From Microbacterium arabinogalactanolyticum (GTDB lineage: Bacteria; Actinomycetota; Actinomycetes; Actinomycetales; Microbacteriaceae), in assembly GCF_030268005.1 (NCBI RefSeq), contig NZ_BRZC01000007.1:666694-730693 (forward strand): DNA of 64,000 bases, in the 5' to 3' direction. Below the pieces are notes generated by a model that saw nothing but the letters and a program-made list of their open reading frames with translations, did not search any database and was not told the origin of the DNA. Shown one piece after another: positions 7,901 through 18,269 of this stretch (the stretch's first letter is position 1; every line of letters starts with the position of its first letter). Position numbers and translations under genes: made by a program.

Positions 7901-9379
7901 TCACGTCGTCGGGACCGTCACCCACTGCCAGTGCGTGAACTCGTCGAGGTTCCAGCGGTCCCCGTGCCTGCTGCCGTTGCCGGAGGCGCCCATTCCGCCC
8001 ATCGGGATGTGCGGCGCGTCGTACACGGTCTGCCCGTTGATGGCGATCATCCCTACGCGCAGACGCTGGGCCAGTCCCAGCGCCCTCCCCACGTCGCGGG
8101 TGTGGATCGCGGCCGTCAGCCCGTAGTCCGTGCCGTCGGCCAGGCGCAGCGCCTCCTCATCGGAGGAGAAGCGCGTCACCGGCGCCACCGGGCCGAAGAT
8201 CTCCGAGCGGAAGGCGGCGTTCTGCTCGTCCACGTCGTCCAGCACCGTCGGCTCGTAGAAGGGCCCGTCGTGCGCGCCTCCGGTCACGAGTCGCGCGCCG
8301 CCGGCGACCGCCTGATCGACGATCGTCTGCACCCTCTCGGCCTGCGTGGTGCTGATCAGCGGTCCGAGAGCGGCTCCGGGCTCCGACGGATCGGCGGGGG
8401 CCATCGCGGCGAGGGCGTCCGTGAGCCTCCGCACGTACTCGTCGGCGATGCTCTCGTGCACGAGGTGCCGGCCGGTGGCCATGCAGACCTGCCCCTGGTG
8501 CCGGAACGCGCCGCCGACGCCGCACCGCACGGCGAGGTCGAGATCGGCGTCCGGCAGCACGATGATCGCGTTGTTCCCTCCGAGTTCCAGGCTGACCCTC
8601 TTCAGCATCCGCCCGGCGATCTCCCCCACCCGGCGGCCGGCGGCGGATGAGCCCGTGAACGCGATGACGCCCGTGTGGGGCGAGCTCACCACGGCCTCGC
8701 CGGTCTCGGCATCCCCCGGGAGCACGTGCAGAAGCCCCTCCGGAAGGCCGGCGCGCTCGAAGATCTCGGCGATCAGCGCACCGCCCGAGAACGGCGTCTT
8801 GATGTCGGGTTTGACGAGCACGGCGTTGCCCAGCGCGATCGCCGGCGCCACCGAACGGATCGCAAGCGTCAGCGGTGCGTTCCAGGGCGCGATCACGCCG
8901 ACGACGCCGACCGGGATGCGCCGGGCGAAGCCGAGCGTGCCCGGGTCCTCGACGGGAAGGACATCGCCCTGCGGCATCGTGGTCAGGCGCGCTGCCGCCT
9001 CCAGCTCCGCGATCGCCTTGGCGACCTCGTAGCGGGCCTTGAGCGGCAGCGATCCAGACTCGCGCACCAGCATCCGCTCCGCCTCCGGCTGCAGCTCGCG
9101 GAGCGCGGCCGCCGCACGGACGAGCACGCCGGTGCGCACCTGGTACGACGCCGTGGCCCAGTCGCGCTGGGCGGCGACGGCGATGCCGGCCGCCCGCTCG
9201 ACGTCGTCCTCCCCCGCCACTCCGGTCTCGCCGACGCGGCCGCCGTCGCCCGGCGAGATGACGCCGGCGACCCCTCGCGAACCGGGCCGCCACCCGCCGC
9301 TGTAGATGCGCCCCTGCGCGCGACTCAGATCCCACAGCACGTCGCGCCGCCCGCCGGCCGCCGCAACGGCGCTCGTCAT
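7901..9379 (-). CDS. NAD(P)-dependent aldehyde dehydrogenase 2 (benzaldehyde dehydrogenase type)
   Basis: 492 residues, the same family and architecture as the dehydrogenase at 6313-7761, with about 12 extra N-terminal residues. Catalytic Cys near residue 299 (HQGQVCMATGR), Glu in LELGGNNA, cofactor block VGVIAPWNAP. Its ATG overlaps the stop of hydroxylase 2 by four bases (9376-9379), so hydroxylase 2 and dehydrogenase 2 are translationally coupled. In copy 1 the order of hydroxylase and dehydrogenase is reversed and they are separated by a terminator. Likely oxidises a hydroxylated or unsubstituted aromatic aldehyde; the preference between the two copies cannot be predicted. Confidence 0.88.
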   Translation of the reverse strand: MTSAVAAAGGRRDVLWDLSRAQGRIYSGGWRPGSRGVAGVISPGDGGRVGETGVAGEDDVERAAGIAVAAQRDWATASYQVRTGVLVRAAAALRELQPEAERMLVRESGSLPLKARYEVAKAIAELEAAARLTTMPQGDVLPVEDPGTLGFARRIPVGVVGVIAPWNAPLTLAIRSVAPAIALGNAVLVKPDIKTPFSGGALIAEIFERAGLPEGLLHVLPGDAETGEAVVSSPHTGVIAFTGSSAAGRRVGEIAGRMLKRVSLELGGNNAIIVLPDADLDLAVRCGVGGAFRHQGQVCMATGRHLVHESIADEYVRRLTDALAAMAPADPSEPGAALGPLISTTQAERVQTIVDQAVAGGARLVTGGAHDGPFYEPTVLDDVDEQNAAFRSEIFGPVAPVTRFSSDEEALRLADGTDYGLTAAIHTRDVGRALGLAQRLRVGMIAINGQTVYDAPHIPMGGMGASGNGSRHGDRWNLDEFTHWQWVTVPTT

Positions 9380-11244
9380 CGGACGAGCACCCCGGCCGCG
9401 GCGCGGATGCGCTCGAGGTACGGCGCTGCGAGGTCTTCGGCGGGGATGTCGCCGCCGCGCACGACCGTCTGCAGCGCGTCGCGGAACGCCGACTCCGGAT
9501 CGTGCGGCAGGTGCGTCGCCCGCCAGGCGACCTTCCTGTCGGGTCGCACGAGCAGGGCGCCGCTCTCCGTGATCTGACGGACGGATGCCCAGGAGCCGTC
9601 CCCGTCGAACACGGGGACGACCGTGACCGGCATCGCACCGCCGGCGGCGCTGACCGCGGCCTTCCAGCGGGGCGCGGCGGTCGGGGAGGTGAGCAGCGTC
9701 AGTCCCTCCGCCCTCACGAGGTCGTGCACGGCCCGCCGGCCGCTCTCACCGGCGGACGGCGCGAGCCAGGCGTGCGGCAGATGATGGCCGGGACGCGAGG
9801 TGGAGTGGAAGGTGATCGGGTCGGACTGGTCACCGGGCAGCGGCGTCCCGTCGGGCACGAAGGCGCCGGCCCAGTAGTGGTACCCGCACTCGACGGCGAG
9901 CTGGCCATAGTCATAGGCGTTGTGCTGCACGGCCGCCTCCACCTCCTGGCGCATGCGCTCGCCCTCGGGGGTGTCCGAGACGTACCTCTCCAGGCTGCGG
10001 AAGCCCTCCGCCTCGTCCTCGCCGAAGCCGAGGGCGAGCGCGATCGGAGGGTGCCTGTTCGCGTTCTCGAGCGAGTGCGCCGTGTACCAGGCGACGGTCG
10101 GTCGGCGCTCGGCGTCATAGCTGTCGAGCAGCGAGTCGGGGGCCTGACCGTGCAGCACGGCGGCGATCTTCCAGCACAGGTTGTGCGCGTCCTGGATGCC
10201 GCCGTTGACGCCGAGCCCTCCTGTCGGCGGATGCTGATGTCCGGCGTCGCCTGCCAGGAACGCCCGACCCGAGCGGAAGCGCTCCGCGATCAGGCCGTTG
10301 TACGTCCAGTGGGTCGTGGAGATCATCTCGATGTCGTGGTCGTCCGGCAGGCCCAGCATCCGCCGGATCGAGTCGAAGAGCACGGTCTCGTCGTCGCGGT
10401 CGCCCTCCACCATCCAGGCGGCGACGGAGACCAGCCATTCCTCCGAGTGCCGGTCGTAGTGCTCGGGCCCGATGGCCTGGATCGTTCCGCGACGGCGCGC
10501 GCCGCCGGCGGGATGCATGAAGTGCGCAAGCAGCGCGTCCTCCTCCGCCCATTCCGACAGGTCCATCTTCACGTGGTAGTTGACGACCTCGCGCAGATCG
10601 GCGCGGCCCTCCTGCTCGATGCCGAGCAGGCGCCCGCTGTCCCGGCCGCCGTCGGCGGCGATCAGGTACTTCGCGCGGATGCGGTGCTGCTCGCCGGTCT
10701 CGACGCCCCGGACGGTCGCGGTGATCGAGTCCGCGTCCTGCTCGACGGCCACGACCTCCTGCAGCTTGCGGATGCGCCCCGGCGCGTCGGCGAGCGCGTG
10801 CCGGTGCAGCAGCGGATCCAGGCGGATCTGGGGCATGTTCGCATGCCGGCGGGGGCCGGCCGATGCGTAGCGCTCGGCATCGTCGCCGCCGCCCCAGGCC
10901 ACCACCTCGCCGATCTTCATGCCGTCGAACGGGCCGTCGCCGAGCGCGGTGGTGTACCAGACCGCCTTGCGCCAGCGATCGTGCTGCGGTGTCGCCGCGT
11001 AGATGTCGTCGGCGACGCCCATGTCGCTGAACGCCTCCATGGTCCGCATGTTCAGCAGGTGCGCCCGCGGGAACCGGAACACGAAGTCCCGCCTGTCCAC
11101 GAGCAGCACGTCGATGCCGCGCTGCGCGAGGAGCAGGGCGCACGAGAGTCCGACCGGGCCGCCGCCCATGATCAGGACGTCGGTCTGCTCGGGCCATTCG
11201 TCCTCGCCGAGGGGCGGGAGGGCTCGGGTGTCGTCGGCATGCAT
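9376..11244 (-). CDS. FAD-dependent aromatic hydroxylase 2 (PHBH/phenol-hydroxylase family)
   Basis: 622 residues, a paralogue of the protein at 4242-6113 and nearly colinear with it (EDEWPEQTDVLIMGGGPVGL; PQHDRWRKAVWYTTA; GRAFLAGDAGHQHPPTGG; C-terminal thioredoxin-like domain). It is therefore a class A flavoprotein monooxygenase hydroxylating an aromatic ring. The ATG at 11244 has AAGGAG upstream. It follows the ThDP enzyme gene after a 57-base gap and overlaps dehydrogenase 2, so these three form the first transcription unit. Differences between the two hydroxylases cluster outside the FAD motifs, as expected if they differ in substrate or position of attack. Confidence 0.88.
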   Translation of the reverse strand: MHADDTRALPPLGEDEWPEQTDVLIMGGGPVGLSCALLLAQRGIDVLLVDRRDFVFRFPRAHLLNMRTMEAFSDMGVADDIYAATPQHDRWRKAVWYTTALGDGPFDGMKIGEVVAWGGGDDAERYASAGPRRHANMPQIRLDPLLHRHALADAPGRIRKLQEVVAVEQDADSITATVRGVETGEQHRIRAKYLIAADGGRDSGRLLGIEQEGRADLREVVNYHVKMDLSEWAEEDALLAHFMHPAGGARRRGTIQAIGPEHYDRHSEEWLVSVAAWMVEGDRDDETVLFDSIRRMLGLPDDHDIEMISTTHWTYNGLIAERFRSGRAFLAGDAGHQHPPTGGLGVNGGIQDAHNLCWKIAAVLHGQAPDSLLDSYDAERRPTVAWYTAHSLENANRHPPIALALGFGEDEAEGFRSLERYVSDTPEGERMRQEVEAAVQHNAYDYGQLAVECGYHYWAGAFVPDGTPLPGDQSDPITFHSTSRPGHHLPHAWLAPSAGESGRRAVHDLVRAEGLTLLTSPTAAPRWKAAVSAAGGAMPVTVVPVFDGDGSWASVRQITESGALLVRPDRKVAWRATHLPHDPESAFRDALQTVVRGGDIPAEDLAAPYLERIRAAAGVLVR

Positions 11245-11301
11245 GCGCTGCTCCTTCTCTGTCGTCTGGACGTCTCTGTCGTCTCGGCATCGGTTCCGGG
11301 T

Positions 11302-12987
11302 TCACGCCCAGAGGTCGTCGTTCACGCGGACCTCGATCAGCCGCGGTCCGTCGGTCTCGTCGAGCGCCAGGTGCGCCCGCAGCTCCTCCCGCAGCGAGGA
11401 GGCACCGTCCACGACCACGGCGGGGATGCCGAAGGACGCGGCGAGCGCAGCGATGTCGACGCCGCTGATGTCGGTGAGCGGATAGTCGTCGTGCCGCCGG
11501 GCTGCACCGCCGCTCTGGCGGAGCCCGGAGACCACCGCCTGATAGCGGCCGTTGTTCACGACGACGAACGTCACCGGCAGGTGCGAGCGCGCCGCGGTCC
11601 ACAGCGCGGGGACTCCGAACTGCACCACACCGTCTCCGACGACGGCGAGCGTGCGCTCCTCTCGGGCGAGGGCGACGCCGAGGGCGGCTCCCATCCCCCA
11701 ACCGAGGGAGCCGCTGGCCGTCGCGAACAGCGTGTCGCGCCGGGTGCGGGTGAGGAACCGGAGAAGGGGCAGCGTGGAGGTCACGGCGTCCAGGACGAGC
11801 AGTGGCTCGCCGCCGACCGTGTCGGCCAGCACCCGCATCGCCGAGGCGGCGCTGAACGCCGCACCCTCCACGGTCACCGGCACCTCGTCCTCCCAGCGCC
11901 GGCGCTGCCCGGCGGCGTGATCGAGAACGGCGGCCAGCCAGGCGGCTCGTGCGGCGGATTCCGACGCGTCGGCTTCCCGACCGGATGCCGGTGCGTCGAC
12001 GCACTCGGCGAGCAGCTCGAGCGAGAGCCGGGTGTCGCCGACGACGGCGCACGCGGTGCGATGCCTTCTGCCGGGTTCGGCGGCATCCTCGGCGACGTGG
12101 AGGATCGGCACCCCCGGCGGCACGCTGGGCCGCTCGGACGAGAACTCCAGCGGCGTGGGCATCCCCGCCAGCACCAGCAGATCGCAGTCGGCCAGGAGCG
12201 GGGCGGACGGCTCGAAGAGCCCCGCGAACGCGGGATGGTCCGTGCGGAACGACCACCTCTCCAGATCGCGCCGGGACTCCACCAGCACCGGGGCGCCGGA
12301 GCGCTCGGCCAGTCGCTCCAGGGCCGACTCGGCGCCACGCCTGGCGACGTCGGACCCTGCGACGATCACCGGATGCCGCGCGTGGCGCAGCAGCTCGGCG
12401 GCCTCGCGCACAGCATCCGGATCCGGGCTCTGGCGCGCGGACGAGCGCACGTGCACGTGCCCTGCCGCCGCGGCTTCGGACATCAGATGGTTCTGCGGCA
12501 CGGTCAGCACAGCGGGCTGCTCGGGCACGACCCCGGTGCTCCACAGCATCCGCGACACGTCGTCGAGCAGATCCTCGGGGCGCAGGTTCTGCCAGACGTG
12601 CCCCGCGTACGGTGCCGCCGTCTCGAGCAGCCGGGGCGAGGTGGTCAGCGCCCGGTGCGGCAGCGTGGCGGTGCCCTTGATCCCGGCGAGCACCGCGACC
12701 CGGCTGCGCGCGACCTGCGCCGCGTACAGGTGCGCCAGGCCGTTGGCGACGCCGACGTTCGTGTGCAGGTAGGCGACGCCGATGTCTCCGGAGGCGCGGG
12801 CGTAGCCGTCCGCCATGCTCACGGCGATCGCCTCGTGCGTGGTCAGGATGAACTCCGGGGCGTGCGCCTCACCGCGCACTTCGACGATCGCGTCCAGCAC
12901 GGGGATCTCGCTGGTGCCCGGGCAGCAGAACACGTGACGCACCTGCCACTCGGCCAGTGCTCCGATGAGTGCGGATGCCGCGGACAT
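11302..12987 (-). CDS. Thiamine-diphosphate-dependent decarboxylase, benzoylformate-decarboxylase-like
   Basis: 561 residues of the pyruvate-oxidase/benzoylformate-decarboxylase family. The N-terminal PYR domain carries the activating Glu52 in TTHEAIAVSMADGYARA. The C-terminal PP domain has the ThDP-Mg motif beginning GDGVVQFGVPALWTAA and ending with the NN of VVNNGRYQAV. It decarboxylates a 2-oxo acid, probably an arylglyoxylate, to an aldehyde that the two neighbouring dehydrogenases could oxidise. It is the first gene of the cluster, with ATG at 12987 behind GGAGGGAGGG. Alternative members of this family (acetolactate synthase-like, oxalyl-CoA decarboxylase-like) fit the surroundings less well. 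Confidence 0.8.
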   Translation of the reverse strand: MSAASALIGALAEWQVRHVFCCPGTSEIPVLDAIVEVRGEAHAPEFILTTHEAIAVSMADGYARASGDIGVAYLHTNVGVANGLAHLYAAQVARSRVAVLAGIKGTATLPHRALTTSPRLLETAAPYAGHVWQNLRPEDLLDDVSRMLWSTGVVPEQPAVLTVPQNHLMSEAAAAGHVHVRSSARQSPDPDAVREAAELLRHARHPVIVAGSDVARRGAESALERLAERSGAPVLVESRRDLERWSFRTDHPAFAGLFEPSAPLLADCDLLVLAGMPTPLEFSSERPSVPPGVPILHVAEDAAEPGRRHRTACAVVGDTRLSLELLAECVDAPASGREADASESAARAAWLAAVLDHAAGQRRRWEDEVPVTVEGAAFSAASAMRVLADTVGGEPLLVLDAVTSTLPLLRFLTRTRRDTLFATASGSLGWGMGAALGVALAREERTLAVVGDGVVQFGVPALWTAARSHLPVTFVVVNNGRYQAVVSGLRQSGGAARRHDDYPLTDISGVDIAALAASFGIPAVVVDGASSLREELRAHLALDETDGPRLIEVRVNDDLWA

Positions 12988-13032
12988 GTCACCCTCCCTC
13001 CCGGGCGACAGCGCCCCGGGACGATCACTCGA

Positions 13033-13038
13033 ACGCTA
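13033..13038 (-). promoter_or_regulatory. Possible -10 box of the aromatic cluster
   Basis: TAGCGT on the minus strand, 45 bases before the ThDP-enzyme ATG, in the context CCGTAGCGTTCGAG. The same CGTAGCGT plus CGA context occurs before the LigJ-like gene at 4131-4136. No convincing -35 was found. The gap 12988-13200 otherwise holds only the clpC terminator. Confidence 0.35.
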
Positions 13039-13153
13039 CGGGAGCCGTCACGCGGCCGCATCGACATGGCGGAGGAAGAGCGGGTGCCGGTTTGCGACGC
13101 CGCGTCGGCGCGGGCTGCGGAGCCTGCGGTCCGCTGCGCCCCGAGACGACGAA

Positions 13154-13181
13154 GGGCCCGGATGCCGAAGCATCCGGGCCC
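13154..13181 (-). terminator. Terminator hairpin of clpC
   Basis: Perfect 12-base arms (GGGCCCGGATGC and its complement) around a CGAA tetraloop, 20 bases after the clpC stop. On the minus strand it is followed by TTCGTC, so the U-tract is weak. It also shields the aromatic cluster from clpC read-through. Confidence 0.7.
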
Positions 13182-13200
13182 TCGTGTCCGTGCGAACCGG

Positions 13201-15723
<2,523 letters not shown>

Positions 15724-15812
15724 GCTGTGACTCCTTGGCTCTACGCCTGGCACACAGCTTCAGCTGCGGCCTTGTATCGAGGGTAACGACCGGCGCGGGG
15801 TCGGACGGCCGT

Positions 15813-15828
15813 GTTCGCCGTCGGCATA
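15813..15828. promoter_or_regulatory. ClgR-like activator box upstream of clpC
   Basis: On the minus strand the site reads TATGCCGACGGCGAAC. It matches the actinobacterial ClgR consensus CGCYNANRGCG with one mismatch (T for the first C), including the flanking AAC. ClgR is known to activate clpC and clpP operons in Corynebacterium and Streptomyces. The site lies 90-105 bases before the clpC ATG. No clgR gene is in the window; the assignment is motif-based. Confidence 0.45.
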
Positions 15829-15975
15829 CCTTCTGTTGCGAGTGACTTCCCGTTGCCGGTGGGCGGGCTCCGCGAAGCGTCCTTCGTTCGCAGAACGGGG
15901 GACCCCTCCCGCTCCGCGGGCCCCTCCCCGATGCTCACTCCGGAAGCTTCGCTCCGCCCTCACGCTCAGGAGACC

Positions 15976-16004
15976 TTGACGCCTTTATCGACTGTCGTTA
16001 TGTT
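15976..16004 (+). promoter_or_regulatory. Consensus promoter of the DUF2975 operon
   Basis: TTGACG (15976-15981), a 17-base spacer, and TATGTT (15999-16004). This is one of the best sigma-70-like promoters in the window. Transcription would start near 16011, inside the operator described separately, giving a leader of about 40 bases before the ATG at 16050. Confidence 0.75.
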
Positions 16005-16034
16005 AACGAAAAGCGATAACAACGATTGTCGATA
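15986..16034. promoter_or_regulatory. Large inverted-repeat operator over the DUF2975 operon promoter
   Basis: A 14-base arm TATCGACTGTCGTT (15986-15999) is repeated in inverse orientation as AACGATTGTCGATA (16021-16034), 12 of 14 bases matching, with 21 bases between. The left arm fills most of the -35/-10 spacer and the right arm lies just past the start point. A smaller palindrome, CGTTA-TGT-TAACG (15996-16008), overlaps the -10. The small HTH protein at the end of the operon (18024-18263) is the obvious candidate ligand, giving autoregulation. Confidence 0.6.
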
Positions 16035-16049
16035 CGGAGGGTTGAGGGG

Positions 16050-16664
16050 ATGAACAGCAGGAGCAGGGGGATGCCGCTGGCCGAGTCCGTCACGCTCGGA
16101 CTGGTGGCGACGGGAGCGGTGAGCATCGCGATCGCGGCGCTGACGGGAGCGGTGGGCAGGGCGATCGAGATCTTCTCCTCGCCGGTCGCGGTGGACATGC
16201 CGGTGCACGATGCCGCGATGCCGGCGCTCGCGGGCGCCGCGGGGGTGGCCTCCGCCGAGTTCACGGAGTCGACGGTGTCGTTCGAGACGCTGGACGCGAG
16301 TGTCCGCTGGCTCCTGCTGGGCGAGACGGTGCTGCCGGCGCTGGCCACCGTCATGGTCTGCATGACGCTGTGGTGGCTCGGCTTCTCGCTGATCCGTCAG
16401 CGGGCGTTCCGCAGGTCGATGGTGCCCGTGCTGGCCACGGCGTCGCTGGGCCTGATCGTCGCGGGGATGATCGCGCCGCTGCTCGGCGGCATCGCGCGGG
16501 CCGAGGCCGTGAAGGCGCTGCCGGAGACGGCATCCGACCTGTTCTGGACGTTCCTCGTGCGACTCGACGCGAGCCCAATCGGCTGGGGCATCGCTCTCGC
16601 GCTGATCACCGCCGCGTTCGAGGTCGGCCGGCGCATGCAGCGGGACACGGAGGGTCTGGTCTGA
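16050..16664 (+). CDS. DUF2975-like membrane protein A
   Basis: 204 residues with four predicted membrane segments (about residues 12-35, 97-120, 130-155 and 170-190) and a soluble loop between the first two. The C-terminus reads RRMQRDTEGLV, the same pattern as the next two proteins and as DUF2975 proteins, which end in a charged helix followed by a hydrophobic tail. ATG at 16050 behind GGAGGG; an in-frame upstream start is within the operator and unlikely. Function unknown. In many Gram-positives such proteins are paired with a short YozG-type HTH regulator, as here. Confidence 0.75.
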   Translation: MNSRSRGMPLAESVTLGLVATGAVSIAIAALTGAVGRAIEIFSSPVAVDMPVHDAAMPALAGAAGVASAEFTESTVSFETLDASVRWLLLGETVLPALATVMVCMTLWWLGFSLIRQRAFRRSMVPVLATASLGLIVAGMIAPLLGGIARAEAVKALPETASDLFWTFLVRLDASPIGWGIALALITAAFEVGRRMQRDTEGLV

Positions 16665-17260
16665 TGGGCGAGCCGTCGACCCCCACTCCCGCAGGCGCGA
16701 GCCTCGTCTGGACGAGCATCCTGGCGGCAGCCACATTCGCGGGCATCATCGTTGTCGCGGTGATCCGCTTCACCGGGGCGTTCACGAGTGCGGGGCTGTC
16801 CCTGGAGGTGCCGATCCCGGAGAGCTTCGGCGCGCAGCACGCGCCGTCCGGGGCGTCGATGCAGGTGACGCAGGCGATCGTCACCGTGACCGGAGCGGAT
16901 GCCGGGCTCGTCACGCTCGTGTGCAGCACGATCCTGCTGGCGGCGATCGCGGGCGTCGCGGGGGTGGTCTGCTATCTGCTGCTGACCGTCGAGGTCTCTC
17001 GGTCGCGGACGTTCTCGCGCAGGTCGATCCGGATGCTGAGCGCGATCTCGGCGATCATCCTCATCTCGACGACCGGATGCTACCTGCTGGACAGCGCGAT
17101 CGCCCGTGCCGTGCGCACCGCGGCGGGCCTCGGCGAGGTCGGCGCGATCACGTCGCTGAGCTACTGGATGAGCTTCGCGATCGTCGGCACCCTCGGGCTG
17201 ATCGCCTATGCGTTCCGGAAGGGTGCGGCGCTGCAGCGGGAGACGGAAGGATTGGTCTGA
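16664..17260 (+). CDS. DUF2975-like membrane protein B
   Basis: 198 residues, four hydrophobic segments, ending KGAALQRETEGLV. The ATG overlaps the previous stop by one base (TGATG), so the operon is translationally coupled. The extracellular-side loop after segment 1 is rich in Ser/Pro/Glu. It is clearly homologous to protein A in layout but only weakly in sequence, suggesting an old duplication. No catalytic motif seen; function unknown. Confidence 0.72.
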   Translation: MGEPSTPTPAGASLVWTSILAAATFAGIIVVAVIRFTGAFTSAGLSLEVPIPESFGAQHAPSGASMQVTQAIVTVTGADAGLVTLVCSTILLAAIAGVAGVVCYLLLTVEVSRSRTFSRRSIRMLSAISAIILISTTGCYLLDSAIARAVRTAAGLGEVGAITSLSYWMSFAIVGTLGLIAYAFRKGAALQRETEGLV

Positions 17261-18027
17261 TGCAACTCACATCGGATGATCTGCTCGGCGGTCTGGGATG
17301 GATCGCGCTGTGGCTCGCGATCGTCGGGGTGATCGTGGCCTTCTCGATCTGGCGCGCGCGCCGGCACGGCAGCACCACGCTCGCGCTGGATGCGACGCGC
17401 AACGCGTCTCTCGCCTACCTGGCCCTCTGCGCCGCGGGGATCGTGATGGGCGCAGCTCGATACCTGAGCTCGGGATCATTGGCTCTCGACGATGCGATGC
17501 AGCGGTGGGTGACGCAGCAGCAGGATTCCCTGCGAACCCCGCACTGCAGCACCGATGGCGTCTTCCCGGACGATTCCGCATCTCACCCGGGTACTGATCT
17601 GATGACGTTCTGCCAGGGCTGGATCGACAACGTGCCGTTCGGCCCGCGCCTGGTCATCTATCTCGGCACGCTGCTGAGCATCCTCGCCTCGGCCGCGATC
17701 GCCTGGGCGATCTACACGGCGACGCGGCGGGCGGGTCAGCGAGACCCGTTCCACCCGTCCGTGTCCCGCACGTTCGGCGTCGCGTCGATCACGGTGATGG
17801 TCTGCGGAGCACTGGGCACGGTCGCGACATCGGTCGGCATGACGCTGGCGGCTCGATCGCTGGACTGGGGTCCGGATGCTTACACCATCCCGTTCGAGCT
17901 CAGCGTCCCGCTCTGGCCGTTCGCCGTCGCCGTCGGGCTGTTCGCTCTGTCGGCGATCTTCCGCTACGGCGCGCAGCTGCAGCGCGAGAAGGAGCTTCTG
18001 CAGCGGGAGACGGACGGTCTCGTATGA
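17260..18027 (+). CDS. DUF2975-like membrane protein C
   Basis: 255 residues, the largest of the three. Four main hydrophobic segments, with a long loop after segment 2 carrying two cysteines (TPHCSTDG and LMTFCQGW) that could form a disulfide outside the membrane. It ends with a doubled amphipathic tail, LQREKELLQRETDGLV. ATG overlaps the stop of protein B by one base and its own stop overlaps the HTH gene by ATGA. Function unknown; likely acts together with its two paralogues. Confidence 0.72.
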   Translation: MQLTSDDLLGGLGWIALWLAIVGVIVAFSIWRARRHGSTTLALDATRNASLAYLALCAAGIVMGAARYLSSGSLALDDAMQRWVTQQQDSLRTPHCSTDGVFPDDSASHPGTDLMTFCQGWIDNVPFGPRLVIYLGTLLSILASAAIAWAIYTATRRAGQRDPFHPSVSRTFGVASITVMVCGALGTVATSVGMTLAARSLDWGPDAYTIPFELSVPLWPFAVAVGLFALSAIFRYGAQLQREKELLQRETDGLV

Positions 18028-18263
18028 CTCCCGCCGACACGGACGACGAGTTCACCGGCATCCACTGCCGGCTCGACGAGCTGCTCGCCGAGCGCGGCAT
18101 GACGCTGACCGAGCTGAGCGCGCGGGTCGGCGTGAGCATCGTGAACCTGTCCGTGCTGAAGAACGACCGCGCGCGGGCGATCCGCTACTCCACGCTGCGC
18201 GCGATCTGCGACGCACTGGAATGCGAGGTGGGCGAGCTGCTGGTGCTCGCGGAGCGGGGGTGA
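18024..18263 (+). CDS. Small Cro/CI-type HTH regulator (YozG family)
   Basis: 79 residues that are almost all one helix-turn-helix domain: LDELLAERGMTLTELSARVGVSIVNLSVLKNDRARAIRYSTLRAICDALECEVGELL. This is typical of the short YozG/HTH_26 family, which has no effector domain. Start overlaps the stop of membrane protein C (ATGA at 18024-18027). Its obvious target is the inverted operator over the operon promoter. How its activity is controlled, perhaps by the three membrane proteins, is not visible. Confidence 0.85.
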   Translation: MTPADTDDEFTGIHCRLDELLAERGMTLTELSARVGVSIVNLSVLKNDRARAIRYSTLRAICDALECEVGELLVLAERG

Positions 18264-18269
18264 GCGGCG

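Larger units (their letters stand above)
15724..16049. other. Divergent intergenic region between clpC and the DUF2975 operon
   Basis: 326 bases without a gene. The clpC side holds a ClgR-like box (15813-15828) and a short low-complexity GC stretch (15840-15960) in which I see no clear element. The right end is strikingly AT-rich for this genome and carries a consensus promoter and a large inverted operator for the membrane-protein operon. Short open frames across the middle show no protein-like character. Confidence 0.6.

Noticed and set aside
15840..15960. Small open frames between clpC and the DUF2975 operon
   Set aside because: Low-complexity Arg/Gly/Pro translations, no RBS, and no agreement between strands.
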